Shown: positions 24,529-43,643 of the stretch, in pieces
How the letters are laid out: every line of letters begins with the position of its first letter
How positions within the stretch are numbered: the stretch's first letter is position 1
Assembly (NCBI GenBank): GCA_964019055.1
Contig: OZ025207.1
Span: 26,693,617 to 26,757,616 of the forward strand
Source: Anthopleura xanthogrammica
Lineage: Eukaryota > Cnidaria > Anthozoa > Actiniaria > Actiniidae
Length of the DNA stretch: 64,000 bases
Reading direction: 5' to 3'
Program-made: the position numbers and the translations under genes
The notes under the pieces: generated by a model
Told to the model about the DNA's origin: nothing
Database searches by the model: none
What the model saw: the letters and a program-made list of their open reading frames with translations, nothing else

Positions 24529-25206
24529 CTAAGAGACGGTGTGTGCTTTACCTGGCAAAAGATGGTCTTTCACCAGTACAAAAATATCACAGTCACTGAA
24601 TGTATATTTCTCGATAGATTCATGAATTGTTTGATATATACTTATAAAGACACTCGTAAAGACAACAATGCCCAACAATAAACCGAGTTGAACAAATGAG
24701 ATTCTGCTCTGAAACACACAGCAATTCAATAGAATAAAACCGATTATAATTACATAAATAAACAAAGAATTCACCTTGAGTTTCAGTGGATTACAGTTTT
24801 TATTTTCAAGACACTTCTTGTCATCCTTGGAAGTTTTCAACATGGCGTCTTCGCAGATCACAATCTGCTCGTCTGACTTGAAGTTCTTGTAATCACCTTC
24901 AAAGTTTTGTTCGTCCGTTTTTTCGTAGTTTGTCTCAGTATAGTTCGTACTTGAGATTTGGTAACATCTATTTCGACTAGTTTCTCTATATAGTTCTAAG
25001 ATTCTCATAGTTTGCTCATAGATTCTCAAAGATATCTCATAGATACTAACACTTCTCTCTTTGGGTACGTGGACCAACCCGTTCCAAAATCGCTCAATAA
25101 CATATTTTAGTGTGGGTCTACCACGTACGGCGTGTGTGTTTGTAAGTAGTTTAAGCGTAGCGTTAAAAAACCTAAAGACAATAGTACGCAACATGCCTAC
25201 AGACAA
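24529..25206 (-). CDS. Unrecognised ORF, 225 codons, two predicted membrane segments
   Basis: An uninterrupted minus-strand ORF in AT-rich DNA, too long to be likely by chance. The N-terminal 45 residues are basic and partly amphipathic; the middle is polar (Thr, Asn, Lys, Glu rich); two hydrophobic stretches follow (about residues 148-166 and 170-194, starting FIYVIIIGFILLNCCVF and LGLLLGIVVFTSVFISI). After VKDHLLPG the sequence reads CCAG/GTAAAG, a good splice donor near 24,551, so the true exon may end there and continue to the left. Its 3' end overlaps the last codons of the P-like transposase on the other strand. A host exon interrupted by the transposon, an element-encoded protein or a captured fragment are all possible. 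I do not recognise the family. Confidence 0.5.
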   Translation of the reverse strand: MSVGMLRTIVFRFFNATLKLLTNTHAVRGRPTLKYVIERFWNGLVHVPKERSVSIYEISLRIYEQTMRILELYRETSRNRCYQISSTNYTETNYEKTDEQNFEGDYKNFKSDEQIVICEDAMLKTSKDDKKCLENKNCNPLKLKVNSLFIYVIIIGFILLNCCVFQSRISFVQLGLLLGIVVFTSVFISIYQTIHESIEKYTFSDCDIFVLVKDHLLPGKAHTVS

Positions 25207-25393
25207 AATAGTACTCCACGAACCCTGAACGAATGAATTAATGGCGACACAACACTAAAAACTATAAATACATCGTCCTCGATGTCGTGTGGCAACTTCA
25301 TTGGACATTGGACATTGTTTACAAGTTCTCGACCAATCATGACGTGTGAAATTATGGTCTACCTGACGCCCGAAAAACGGATCTCATTTTAAG

Positions 25394-25420
25394 ACTGGTT
25401 TGCCACCATGGCAACCCAGT
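25394..25420. repeat. Hairpin resembling the Helentron-like 3' end
   Basis: ACTGGTTTGCCA-cca-TGGCAACCCAGT, nearly the hairpin at 11,379-11,403. If it is an element end, the element would extend left, towards the unrecognised minus-strand ORF. No left subterminal repeat was found. Confidence 0.45.
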
Positions 25421-28400
25421 AAAAAGCGCATGCTCAGATGTTAAAAGTACCGCCAAATATGAAAAGAAGATTAATTTTGGTATATAATACATGAAATTTT
25501 GACCTTTTTTGAATGCGGGAAATGAGCCCTGAATTATGCAGACTGGTGGTATTTTGCTTCAGTGCTAACCTTTCGGGGCAACTGAAGCGTAGAATAGGAG
25601 ATGGGGCAAGCGGCCCAAAATTGAATTATTTTCCCCAAGTTTTACTTGCGAAATAAACGAGTAAGTCAATCGGCGGTCGTGTTCCAGAAATAAAGTTATA
25701 TTAGAGTTTTCCGATTTACAGGTACTAAGGCCGATTTGTCACTAATAGCACCGCGCTAGTACCACTGTTCAATAATATATGCCTATATTCTGGCAATAAT
25801 ATGGTTTTGTACTAAATATTTTATTCATTATTTGTACAGTTTATTTATGACTCTTATTCAAAATGTTGGAGAAAAGCGAAACATTTCACCATAGACACTC
25901 ACTGCCAAAGAGTGTGATATTGCTTGGATAAAAACCGAAGCCTACTGATGGGATATGAATATCATTCCGTCGACTGAAAATAGATTTCATGAAAATTCAA
26001 CCTCCATTATACACTTACGTTATGAATAAGATATCAGATCGGGCTAGCTAATAGGATGATTGACTTTGCAATTATAGAGCTTGTGTGTCCGGCAAAATGT
26101 TTTCAGCAAGGCACCGGCGATAGGCACCGATGAAATCTTTATTATACTCTTATCATTTTATCACAAGTATCGTTTTGTACAAACTCAGTTCTAAAATTAC
26201 AATTGTCGCTGATACTTGCAAAGCAGGAAAAAGAAATATAAATATGAGACCGTTGTGAGATCATTATTATTTATCAATCGTTCCTAAAGTTTACAAAATC
26301 GCTCCTGTCAGGCACGTGAGAATTCGTACCGAGAAGGCTAAACTCAGAGGTTATTATTATTATTAAAGCTAACTTTCACTTTGAACCATGGTTCGTCCGC
26401 AATTTCGAGCTTTTCTTGCGATTTATCACTGGTTGTTGTTAGTTATGCAGTGATAATTTAGTAATGCCTCCCCCTCCTCCACGTACCAGTGCTTTTGAAT
26501 CAAACTATTATCATTCTGTTCTGCTAGAAAACCAGCCTCTGTTTACAAGACTTTTTCCTAAGCCTGTGCCAGACAGAAATGTTGGTCGCGATGTTTAGAC
26601 ATTACTTGAAGTAGACCCTCGCCAGTTTTGGTACCTGGCTGCTTTTTATCTCGGAAACATCTCTCGAAAAAAATATCGAAAATGTAGTTGTTATAAATAA
26701 AAGCCGTGATATGCTTATCGTGCATCAGTGCACATATGCAAATTAGTACTTGGCACTATTAGTACCAAAGCCTGTAAATCGGAAAACTCTATTTCAAGCT
26801 AAACCGCTTGATTTATTAAGCTCTAGCGTAGCACTTAATGACTTCTTTTACTTCAGCTATCTTATTTACGCGATACGATTTCGAAGCAAATAGTAGACGA
26901 AAATACTAGCGAATCTGTTATAGAAGGAATGATAAAGGAGATTTTGAAAGAATCGGAGATTCATGGTGTTAAATCAATAGCAGAATAACAAATGTATTTG
27001 TCATACTTAGCACTATACCGGCCCTTAATTTGGAAATGAATTTTAACAAGGTTTATCGATTTGCCGACCTCTATGATCTCTATCTTATAAAGACTGTTAT
27101 CCCTAGTTTGAGCTTTCTTTTAATTCTTTGGCTTATCTTGAGAAATTTTGTCGATATTCTCTTAAGAATCTTACACTGCCTTATTTTCTTTGCGTCCTTC
27201 ACATTGAAAATGTGTCATGTTCCATGTCACGTTTCTAGAGTCAAATGACATTGCGCATGTCAAGAAGCAATTTGGAAGACTGGAGCCGATATATGCTAAA
27301 TGTTAAAATAAGTATGCAATGACTTTGATATGATAAAGAAAGTATGAGATCTAATCATAAAATGAAAGTAAAATTAACCAACAAACTGTAAAAATTTCGA
27401 ACTTTTTCGAAGAATTTTTCAACAACAAAACTAGCCCTGTGTGGTGGTTGGTAGTGGGTTGTGTACACGTGACAAAATGCCTAAGCGGGAGAGTAGTAAG
27501 GTCGAAATTCGTTCTCGCCCCAGTTCCGCTGCCTTAACGAATCGTACAGAAGATAGTCAGGTAATCTGCAGCCAGCGAACAATTTTCTGCACGTAAATTT
27601 CGTTTCGAGAAATCGGTGAGGAAGATCAAAACGACTTTTTAGAAAAATGAATCCCCCCTCCTAGGGAACATTTTGGTCAAGTTTTTTCGGGAGTTTGTGT
27701 TTTAAAAGAAGGTGAAATCGTGGTTTAAAGTGTGTTGTGTTTTTCAAGATGGCGGCTTGACTTTCCTCCCTTGTTAAATTATATTGACACAAATCCACAC
27801 GTAGGATACCATAGGGGAATTATATAGGAAAACAAAGGCACGCGCGAAAAAAAAATGTTCTGATGCATTTTAATTTACGGATTTTTTTGCTCGTTCGTAT
27901 TATGAAGGACATTATCTTGACCACGAATTAAGAAAATTAATTAAACGCGATTTTTTTTCGGATTTTATTTTCACCTTTTACTTTTATCTAAATTGGGCTC
28001 CCTGTGTCCTAACTAGTAGGATGTTGTGCTAAGCAGAAAAATTGTGAAAATGATGAAGAAAAAAATAGGAGCAAAAAGAGTATTGATTAAGTAAGAAGTT
28101 CCCTAAGTGGGATTTTGGTAAGAACTGTAGATCAGTGAGAAAGTATTAGTTTCCCAAAGACGAATGAGGTAGCCAGATAAAATGGCTTCAGGACCGATGG
28201 GTCAAATATGTAGTTAGAGTAAAATAATAAATACGAAGGGAAAATGAAAGAAGAAGTTAATGAACATATGAAACTAACCTTAGTAAGCAGAACTTGATGG
28301 AAAAGAATTGACGAGCCACCAAAAAAAGCGTAAAAAATAGTGGAAAATTAGAGAGAAAACAGAGCCAACCCGCCACCGCAAGAGCGCGCGCAGATCAATA

Positions 28401-28739
28401 TAATTTCCAGGTTTTCCTGTTACAATTGTAGTTTTCTGCCTAATTCACAACATCTTATGGAATTAGATTACATCAAAGACCAGAACTCTCCTCGACCAGC
28501 ACGTGTTTACTCGTTTAAGCGCCGCCCTCAAATAAGCGCCGCAACCGGCGCAACGGTAAAAATTTAAAGAGCGCCGAGGCGCTTAATCGAGTAAATACGA
28601 TAATAGTTTTTGCGTTGCATCTAAGGTACTTTTAATAGTAAAGGTTTTCTGCAATAATTGCAATCATTCAGTTTTGTGCTCAGTCCTTTCTTGAGTTCCA
28701 TAAATAGCTTTGGAGCAAACAAGGAGGAGGAGGAGAAAG

Positions 28740-28860
28740 CGCATCTCAGTCGGTCGGTGCGCGGATCTCGGAGCTAGGTGTCCACGGTTCGATCCTCAGG
28801 ATCCACACGTCTGTTCCTATTCCTCCCTTATCCGTGTAATTATCATCGACCTGAATGTAG
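28740..28860 (+). mobile_element. Possible tRNA-like SINE head
   Basis: An A-box-like stretch at 28,744-28,761 and a B-box-like GGTTCGATCCT at 28,786-28,796 are spaced as in a tRNA-type promoter. No body or tail is recognised. Confidence 0.3.
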
Positions 28861-29277
28861 GTTGATTCGTACTGCTTGGCCGCATGGGAAACTTAGCTTT
28901 CATTCTCACATTACTATTAGATCATGTTTGATATTATTTGTTTTCTATAGGGTTTAATAACATCATTCCCCCACGATTTCGCATTATTTTTATCTTATCT
29001 ATTTCTTAAATCATACTCCTTTTTATTATGATTTCTTTTTGATTTTTTTTACTACTTAATGAGAGCTGAGATCGACAATCTAAATGGATGTTTTCAGTTG
29101 TAAAAAGTATAATTGATTCTATGGGTGATAAATCCCTTTTTCCTGACAACAAATGGTCACAGTTGGAACTCCCACAAGCGATTTTTCAGCGACTTCGTTT
29201 CTTTTTTGACTTTTACGTGAACAGTAAACAGGACGTACAACACGATCTCTATGGTCAGGGGCGGAGCAGAGGGGGGA

Positions 29278-29304
29278 GGGGGGGGGGGGGGGGGGGGGGG
29301 GGGG
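29278..29304 (+). repeat. 27-base G run
   Basis: Follows ggtcaggggcggagcagagg; CAGGGGCGGA is a common hAT terminus, so this may be an element end. The partner end was not found. Confidence 0.8.
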
Positions 29305-29361
29305 CTAGGGGGATTTTTCAAATAGTTGTGAGGTTTTGATAGATATATAGTCATTTGAAAA

Positions 29362-31320
29362 AGTGTTGTCACTGACCGGCTCCGCGACTACGCGACTGAA
29401 CCGAAACGGAGCATGGGTAGAAATCGCTGAAGAGCTTAATTTTTCGCTCTGAAGTAGTTGTTTTTGATTACTAATGAGATAACACAAGCATCAACCCTTT
29501 CAACGTTTGTCTTCGGGTTTTGCTAAAGGAAGACAAAGGCCTATATGACTAATATTCAGTCAAAGATGTTCCCAATTTTGGAACTGTTAAGTCATTAAGA
29601 GGGGATGTCAGCAAAAATCGAACATACTCCGGCAACAGTCAAATTCGATTTCGCTCATATTTTGGTATTAGGTAGGCCTATATGCGAGATATATCATGGG
29701 ATGTTTCATTTGTCGAAATATGGCTTCATCTCCGAGAAAAACGAGAAAAACGAATTTGTCATTAATTGACCCTTTGAGAGAGCCAAAATATAGTCCAGCT
29801 TCGGGGGGCTCGCGTGCCTTTGCAAAAATATCTACATGTTTAATTCTTACACAACTGTTTTATATAATGTTTTAACTTTAAAAAGCTGAAATTTCATTGT
29901 CTTCAAATAAATTTAAAACGGTGAAAAAAAAAATTTACCAGGGTACTTTGACGCCTTGTGAAAAGTAACGAATTTTCAAAAAATGTTTTCACCATGTGCT
30001 AAATAAAATAATAGGCCGATATTAAGAAAATAAAAAGTCGAAATAATATTCTAATCGTGATTAAAAGCATTTTTGGGGTTTTTTATTCTGGGACGAGAAA
30101 TAAAAATTTAAAGTTGGAGAAATTTCTTATACTTGGCGAGACTTTTAATGTTGACTGTTTTAAAATTGATCTAACAGCCCGTGTTAAACACATTTTTTAT
30201 TTTTATTTCCCTTCTCTTAAAGCGTATAGGTTCATAATTACTGTCCGTAAAAATCCTTGGTGGTCCAGTAAAGTCTACTTCAATAAAAGCTGAAACGTAG
30301 AAGGATATTTCCAGTAGATTTTCCCTTTAGTAAATGCGAACGTGACATGTACATGCGTTATCAAAGGCCACACCTAATTCTTTGTAGTAAAGCCGCGTCT
30401 CCCGACTCCTTGGTCACACTTATGGTCACGCAACGGCTATTTGTAAAAGAACCCGCTTCGACTCTTATCTAGAAAAATTGCATCTTTCTTAGAGCTAATT
30501 TCAATTATATTAATCCACACCATGTAGTGTTACTGTAGTAGCTTGAGGTGGAACTTTGCTATCTTACGATATTTTGCTCTTTAAGGTAATTTTTAAATTC
30601 ATTTGATTGAGCGCACCGGCCGCCGTTCTTTGAAATTTCTCCAACTTTAATTTTTTATTTCTCGTCGCAGAATAAAAAACCCCAAAAAAGCTTTTAGTCA
30701 CGGATAGAATATTATTTCGAATTTTCATTTTCTTAATATCGGCTTTTTATTTTATTTAGCACATGGTGAAAATTTTTTTTGAAAATTCGTTACTTTTCAC
30801 AAGGCGTCAAAGTACCCTGGTAAATAATTTTCTTTCACCGTTATGAATTTATTGGAAGACAATGAAATTTCAGCTTTTTAAAGTTAAAACATTATATAAA
30901 ACAGTTGTTTAAGAATTAAACATGTAGATATTTTTGCTAAGGCAAGCGAGTCCCCCGAAGTTCGGGGGAAGTTGGAGTATATTTTGGCTCTCTCAAAGGG
31001 TCAATTATTGACAAATTCGTTTTTCTCGTTTTTCTCGGAAACGAAGCCATATTTCGACAAATGAAACATACCATGATATATCTCGCATATAGGCCTACCT
31101 AATACCAAAATATGAGCGAAATCGAATTTTTGTCTGTTGCCGGCAAATTTTGATCTTGTTCGATTTTTGCTGACATCTTCTCTTAAAATACTATTTCGTC
31201 AGCGAATTTTCTCTACTGTAAGCCCGGCGCATATTTAATCAGTGCAGAATTCAACCGCTTCAGTGATTTTTACCCATACTCCCGTTCGGGCTAGTCGCGT
31301 AGCCGTTCGATGACAACGTT
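29362..31320. repeat. 2-kb imperfect inverted repeat (foldback-like)
   Basis: 29,362-30,128 and 30,630-31,320 are diverged reverse complements, with small indels, around a 500-bp centre. The centre resembles part of the repeat at 42.96-43.12 kb. No coding sequence is recognised. Confidence 0.75.
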
Positions 31321-31803
31321 TTTTCACTGATTAGCGTGCGAGTACGAAGTATGACCACAGGTAGACCAATCGCATTCTCTCGCAATGATATCAGTATATC
31401 GACAACAAGCCATAAAATCAGGGAAAACTAATCGTTCCTTTCCTATAAAATCACACAATATTCTTGTATGCGAACCTTTCTTGTATCTAGTGCTTTTTTT
31501 ATATTAATAGGCCGGAGGTATACGATTTTTTTTTAAATAACGCAGTAGGATATTAGTGACGTAAGAGATATCGCGTGGTCGCGTAGTCAGTGTTATTCAA
31601 ACAATTCACTCAAGAACGATGTACTGGTACAGCAAAATAACCATTGTTTATACAATCTCCTTGACCTTTAGCCAGAGAACAAGAACATAATTAAGGTAAA
31701 TTCAAAGTATATACGATCACATTCATATGTAATCGAATCATAAACAAATACTGATATAATATGACCATTTCCGGTGTCCTAGTGCCCTTGGTCCAAGGTT
31801 ATA

Positions 31804-39140
<7,337 letters not shown>

Positions 39141-39287
39141 GATGATATCTCTAATGAAGGCTAAATATAACGTTTTTTGTTAGTGCGCATAGCATTATAC
39201 GAAAAGTACCAAGTATGCACTAACCAACCCTGCAAAAATATAACCTTACCGTACATTAGTATACCATACTGTTCCCACTATATCAAA

Positions 39288-40050
39288 CCGCACCGCACCT
39301 CACCGCACCGCACCGCACCGCACCGCACCGCACCGCACCGCACCGCACCGCACCGCACCGCACCGCACCGCACCGCACCGCACCGCACCGCACCGCACCG
39401 CACCGCACCGCACCGCACCGCACCGCACCGCACCGCACCGCACCGCACCGCACCGCACCGCACCGCACCGCACCGCACCGCACCGCACCGCACCGCACCG
39501 CACCGCACCGCACCGCACCGCACCGCACCGCACCGCACCGCACCGCACCGCACCGCACCGCACCGCACCGCACCGCACCGCACCGCACCGCACCGCACCG
39601 CACCGCACCGCACCGCACCGCACCGCACCGCACCGCACCGCACCGCACCGCACCGCACCGCACCGCACCGCACCGCACCGCACCGCACCGCACCGCACCG
39701 CACCGCACCGCACCGCACCGCACCGCACCGCACCGCACCGCACCGCACCGCACCGCACCGCACCGCACCGCACCGCACCGCACCGCACCGCACCGCACCG
39801 CACCGCACCGCACCGCACCGCACCGCACCGCACCGCACCGCACCGCACCGCACCGCACCGCACCGCACCGCACCGCACCGCACCGCACCGCACCGCACCG
39901 CACCGCACCGCACCGCACCGCACCGCACCGCACCGCACCGCACCGCACCGCACCGCACCGCACCGCACCGCACCGCACCGCACCGCACCGCACCGCACCG
40001 CACCGCACCGCACCGCACCGCACCGCACCGCACCGCACCGCACCGCACCG
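39288..40050. repeat. (CACCG)n pentanucleotide array, about 152 copies
   Basis: Perfect except for one CACCT near the start. It begins 148 bp upstream of the ATG of the intact transporter. Copies 1 and 3 have only short C/A-rich sequence at this place (8,300-8,350 and 56,410-56,462). Long ORFs in the array on both strands are artefacts. Confidence 0.99.
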
Positions 40051-40281
40051 ATAATGTTTTGTCAAAAAATTTTTTTGGTAGCGCTCCAAAAAATATAAGC
40101 AATAATATTTTGGAAAATATTTTGGTATCAAAATGAACCTCTATTCTCATTATTTCGCACACAGTCAAACCTGACAATTATTTAAACAGCTTAGGAAACG
40201 ACCTCCATATGTATAGGTAGTATAAACCTTTGTGAACAGCTATCGAAAATGAGGTGATTCTAGAAGCCGATATCTCCATTG

Positions 40282-42708
40282 CAAAGTAAATCAGTTCGGG
40301 GCCGTTTCAGCCCCAAAAATGGGGCCAAAATTTTGACCCGGATACCGCCCTCTTTTGACGGGGCCGTTTTAGCCTTTAATATTAGGGCCGTTTTTTGGCC
40401 CAACTTTATAGGGGCCAATTTAGCCAATGTCTAGAGCCAATTTTTGACCCGGATACCGCCCTCTTTTGACGGGGCCGTTTTAGCCTTTAATATTAGGGCC
40501 GTTTTTTGGCCCAATTTTAAAGGGGCCAATTTAACTTATGTCTAGAGCCAATTTTTGACCCGGATACCGCCCTCTTTTGACGGGGCCGTTTTAGCCCTTA
40601 ATATTAGGGCCGTTTTTTGGCCCAATTTTAAAGGGGCCAATTTAGCTTATGTCTAGAGCCAATTTTTGACCCGGATACCGCCCTCTTTTGACGGGGCCGA
40701 TTTAGCCCTTAATATTAGGGCCGTTTTTTTTGGCCCAATTTTAAAGGGGCCAATTTTTGTCCATGTCTAGAGCCAATTTTTGACCCGGATACCGCCCTCT
40801 TTTGACGGGGCCGTTTTAGCTCTTAATATTAGGGCCGTTTTTTGGCCCAATTTTAAAGGGGCCAATTTATCCCATATCTAGAGCCACTAAATGATCCGGA
40901 AATCGCCTTTTTTGCTCCATAATCGGTGTAGTCATTTTTATTCATTCATTAAAATAACTGTTGAAGACTTGTTTACAGTGTAACCATGATTTAATAAAAA
41001 TAGCAATCACGATCAGAGACAAAAGCGAATTTTCAATTTAGTCAAAAACCTAAAAAAACATTATCTGAAAACATTCTTTTAATATTGAGTATATCAGTTT
41101 ATACTTGCAAGTAGCTGCTACTCCTTTACTCTACATGACTGTATGTAGTCAATTGCTACTCCATATATAATGTGTAATCTCCATCTCTAAGTAGAAGCAA
41201 ACAAAACCATGAGCTTAAAAAGTATTGAAAAAGTGAAACCACAGATAATTATAGGCAATTCTACACAATTCACCGCTTTCTATTATCAAAAATTAACCCT
41301 AAAAAACATTTGAAGCTCCATGAAGTTTATTATTACAGTTGTAAACTTTTAAAGGCAAAGGACAAAGGTTCGGCTAAAATAATCTACTCACCGATAATTT
41401 AGCCATCTTCAAGGAAAAAAACTGATCCAAAATGATCTTGAACATCTTAAGTGCCGTTCTTCTGAGTTTCAGTCAATATTCTTACCCAAAAAGGGTTTAA
41501 AAGAATCACATAAGGAAGCTACTGTTCGCCATGTCGTTGGCCATGCTTCTTGAAAATGGCGGGCTTTGAAATGCCTTCCCCGCTGAGAATCATGGTCTTT
41601 CGGGACGCAATGAATTATGGGATCATTTTTTCGGGCAGGTTTGCATTTCATATACGTTATTGGCTATACAATCAAATGATATTTACTCAAATTGCTTTTT
41701 CGCTACGGCAAAGTTAGTAATTTATCTATTTCAAAAAAATATTTGCACGATCAGTTCAAAATAAAAAACAAATTTAGACAAGATATTTATGGAGCCAAAA
41801 TGGCCCCCTGGATTCTAAAATAGCACCTTGGTTTCCATTTTACAGATTTTAGAACATGATAGAACCAGAACAGCTTTATATATAGGATATGATATTATAA
41901 TTAACCTTTTGTTTAATATGGTAACCCGATTAGCAAATAGTAAACTTAAACAGCCCTTTGGGCCAAAACAGCCCTAAATGTATTAGGGCCAAAATGGCTC
42001 CCTCAAACTAAAATAGCCCCTCGTCCCGTTTTAGCCAGCCTTTGGGCCAAAACAGCACTAAATGTTATGAGGCCAAAATGGCTCCCTCAAACTAAAATAG
42101 CCCCTCGTCCCGTTTTGGCCAGCCTTTGGGCCAAAACAGCACTAAATGTTATGAGGCCAAAATCGCTCCCTCAAACTAAAATAGCCCCTTTTCCCGTTTT
42201 CGCCAGCTTTTGGGCCAAAACAGCACTAAATGTTATGAGGCCAAAATGGCTCCCGCAAACTGAAATAGCCCCTCGTCCCGTTTTGGCCACCCTTTGGGCC
42301 AAAACAGCACTAAATGTTATGAGGCCAAAATGGCTCCCGCAAACTGAAATAGCCCCTCGTCCAGTTTTAGCCAGCCTTTGGGCCATAACAGCACAAAATG
42401 TAATAGAGCTAAAATGGCTGTGGCAGAGCCAAGATAGCTTCTTATTCTGTTTTAGCCTACCCTTGGGCCAAATCAACACTAAATGTTATAGGGTCAAAAT
42501 GGCTGTGGTAGAGCCAAGATAGCCTCTTATTCTTTTTTGGCTTACCCTTGGGCCAAAACAGTACTAATAAAGCTATGCCAAAATGGCTTTCATGGGGCCA
42601 AAATAGCATTTTGTTCTATTTTGACCCATCTCTGGGCCAAAATAGCACTATTTTAAATATGCCAGAACGGCTCTTTGGGGCCAAATCAGCCCTATCGAAT
42701 TTACTGTG
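40282..42708. mobile_element. 2.4-kb TIR element with subterminal GGGCC satellites
   Basis: Ends CAAAGTAAAT and ATTTACTGTG; flanks give a TG/TG duplication. Empty relatives read tatctccactggtatgtcg (near 57,370, and in reverse near 9,970). The left array is about five units of about 110 bp (40,300-40,880); the right array is about eight units, mostly 84 bp (41,945-42,680), roughly in inverted sense. The 1-kb centre has no gene I recognise. The 84-bp period keeps a 28-codon frame open by arithmetic, giving an apparent repeat protein at 42,067-42,522 that I regard as an artefact. Confidence 0.65.
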
Positions 42709-43415
42709 TGGTATGTCGATTTAGAAATTGTCTGTGCTACTGAACAAATTTCGATTATAGCTTATTTCATTTCTTGAATACAAAAAACTGGGCAAGTATT
42801 AATGTGCTGCTGCACGATGTAGTCAAACATGAGTAATGAGTGAGACGGTAATTTGCTAAACTTTGCAAAGCCTTAAAATGTTGATCTTTTCAAACGTCAT
42901 TTAATAGCAGCCGATAACCGATTTTTTAAATAGATATACTTTTTTGAAGGAGTATTGGTTCACAATAACTGCGTACAAAAATCATGGATGGACGATAAAA
43001 GCCTACTCCTACAGAAGCTCAAACGTTGATAGCTATTTTCAGTGATATTGTTTTGTTAATACGAGCGTGACATGCAAAGAGGCAGACATGAAAGGCCACA
43101 ACTAACTTCTTTGTTAAAATAGACCCTTTATGGTAGATAATTTCAACTGTACTAGCTCAAATATTAAAAGGAGAACAAGCCTTTATTCTCCTTTAAGCCA
43201 TTATTCATCCATTATTCTATTATAGCTCTTTTTCTAAGTATTTTTAGTGTTTTGAATTGAAGAAACGATGCTATGAGATATTAGTAAGATAGATATAAAA
43301 AGCATTTTTTTACAGCTCTTCAAAAACTCATGAATAATTCATGAGCCTTTGGTCCAACTGGAGCGCCCATACACGTTACGTGCATGGACCTTTATACCCG
43401 ATAAAGCCATCTTCT

Positions 43416-43622
43416 TTAGTATTGCTGGGTTTCAAACAGCTGATAAAAGTCTTTGAATCTCATTATCTGTTTCAAATGGTGATCAAACACTGACCACCAT
43501 GTGCTGTCAGCCAGAAAGAATTCTATTGAAAACTTGTGATTCAGCTGATGAACATTCCGCACGAGACAGGAAATGACGTCAAGTGAAACCCAGCTATTCA
43601 AGTGGTCTTTATATAAAGACAC
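43416..43622 (-). pseudogene. Short ORF of the same unrecognised repeat-borne family
   Basis: 68 codons containing HQLNHKFSIEFFLADSTWWS and FDHHLKQIMRFKDFYQLF, inside the TIR element at 43.3-45.1 kb. No start context or domain is recognised. Confidence 0.4.
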
Positions 43623-43643
43623 ACGTGTGTCTTTATATAAAGA
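43606..43643. repeat. Perfect 38-bp palindrome
   Basis: TCTTTATATAAAGA repeated in inverted order around acacacgtgtgt; a second perfect palindrome of 28 bp lies at 43,869-43,896. Confidence 0.9.

Larger units (their letters stand above)
20280..24599 (+). pseudogene. P-element-like (THAP9-type) transposase, interrupted
   Basis: A chain of ORFs reads as one P-superfamily transposase. The first (20280-21593) carries a ubiquitin-like domain and Cys-rich motifs. The frame resumes near 21,650 with NGLPVCPGICDPNLVEAAEE and a CPSC pair, possibly after an intron, since tttgtccag precedes it. A LINE splits it at about 21,866-22,509. It continues through RFNPLVIKWSCKIANK, a one-base frameshift near 22,910, HWDEMTIKEG (first catalytic Asp at 23,041), an in-frame TGA at 23,530, DFPHMIKKLRN near 23,595 (the DPPH-type second Asp motif), and QDDVENYF near 24,152 (the C-terminal QD..EN motif). 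A further frame break precedes the last ORF, which stops at 24,599. Several breaks make it non-functional as written. Terminal inverted repeats were not found. Family members cut and paste the element in the nucleus. Confidence 0.75.
25421..29361. other. Gene-poor AT-rich spacer
   Basis: Only short unconvincing ORFs. A possible SINE head lies at 28.74 kb and a G run at 29.28 kb. No transporter exons 1-4 are found here. Confidence 0.5.

Noticed and set aside
26463..26597. 44-codon ORF starting MPPPPPRTSAF
   Set aside because: Too short, with no recognised domain or splice context.
27030..27248. 72-codon hydrophobic ORF
   Set aside because: Short, AT-driven composition, no splice or homology support.
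39288..40050. CRISPR array
   Set aside because: Head-to-tail 5-bp repeats without spacers in a eukaryotic context.
39177..40177. Long PHRTA and CGAVR repeat ORFs on both strands
   Set aside because: Product of the CACCG pentamer array; every frame is open and there is no non-repeat domain.
42067..42522. Four-repeat protein with 28-residue period
   Set aside because: The 84-bp satellite unit is divisible by three, which keeps one frame open; the homologous 110-bp array at the left end is not coding.
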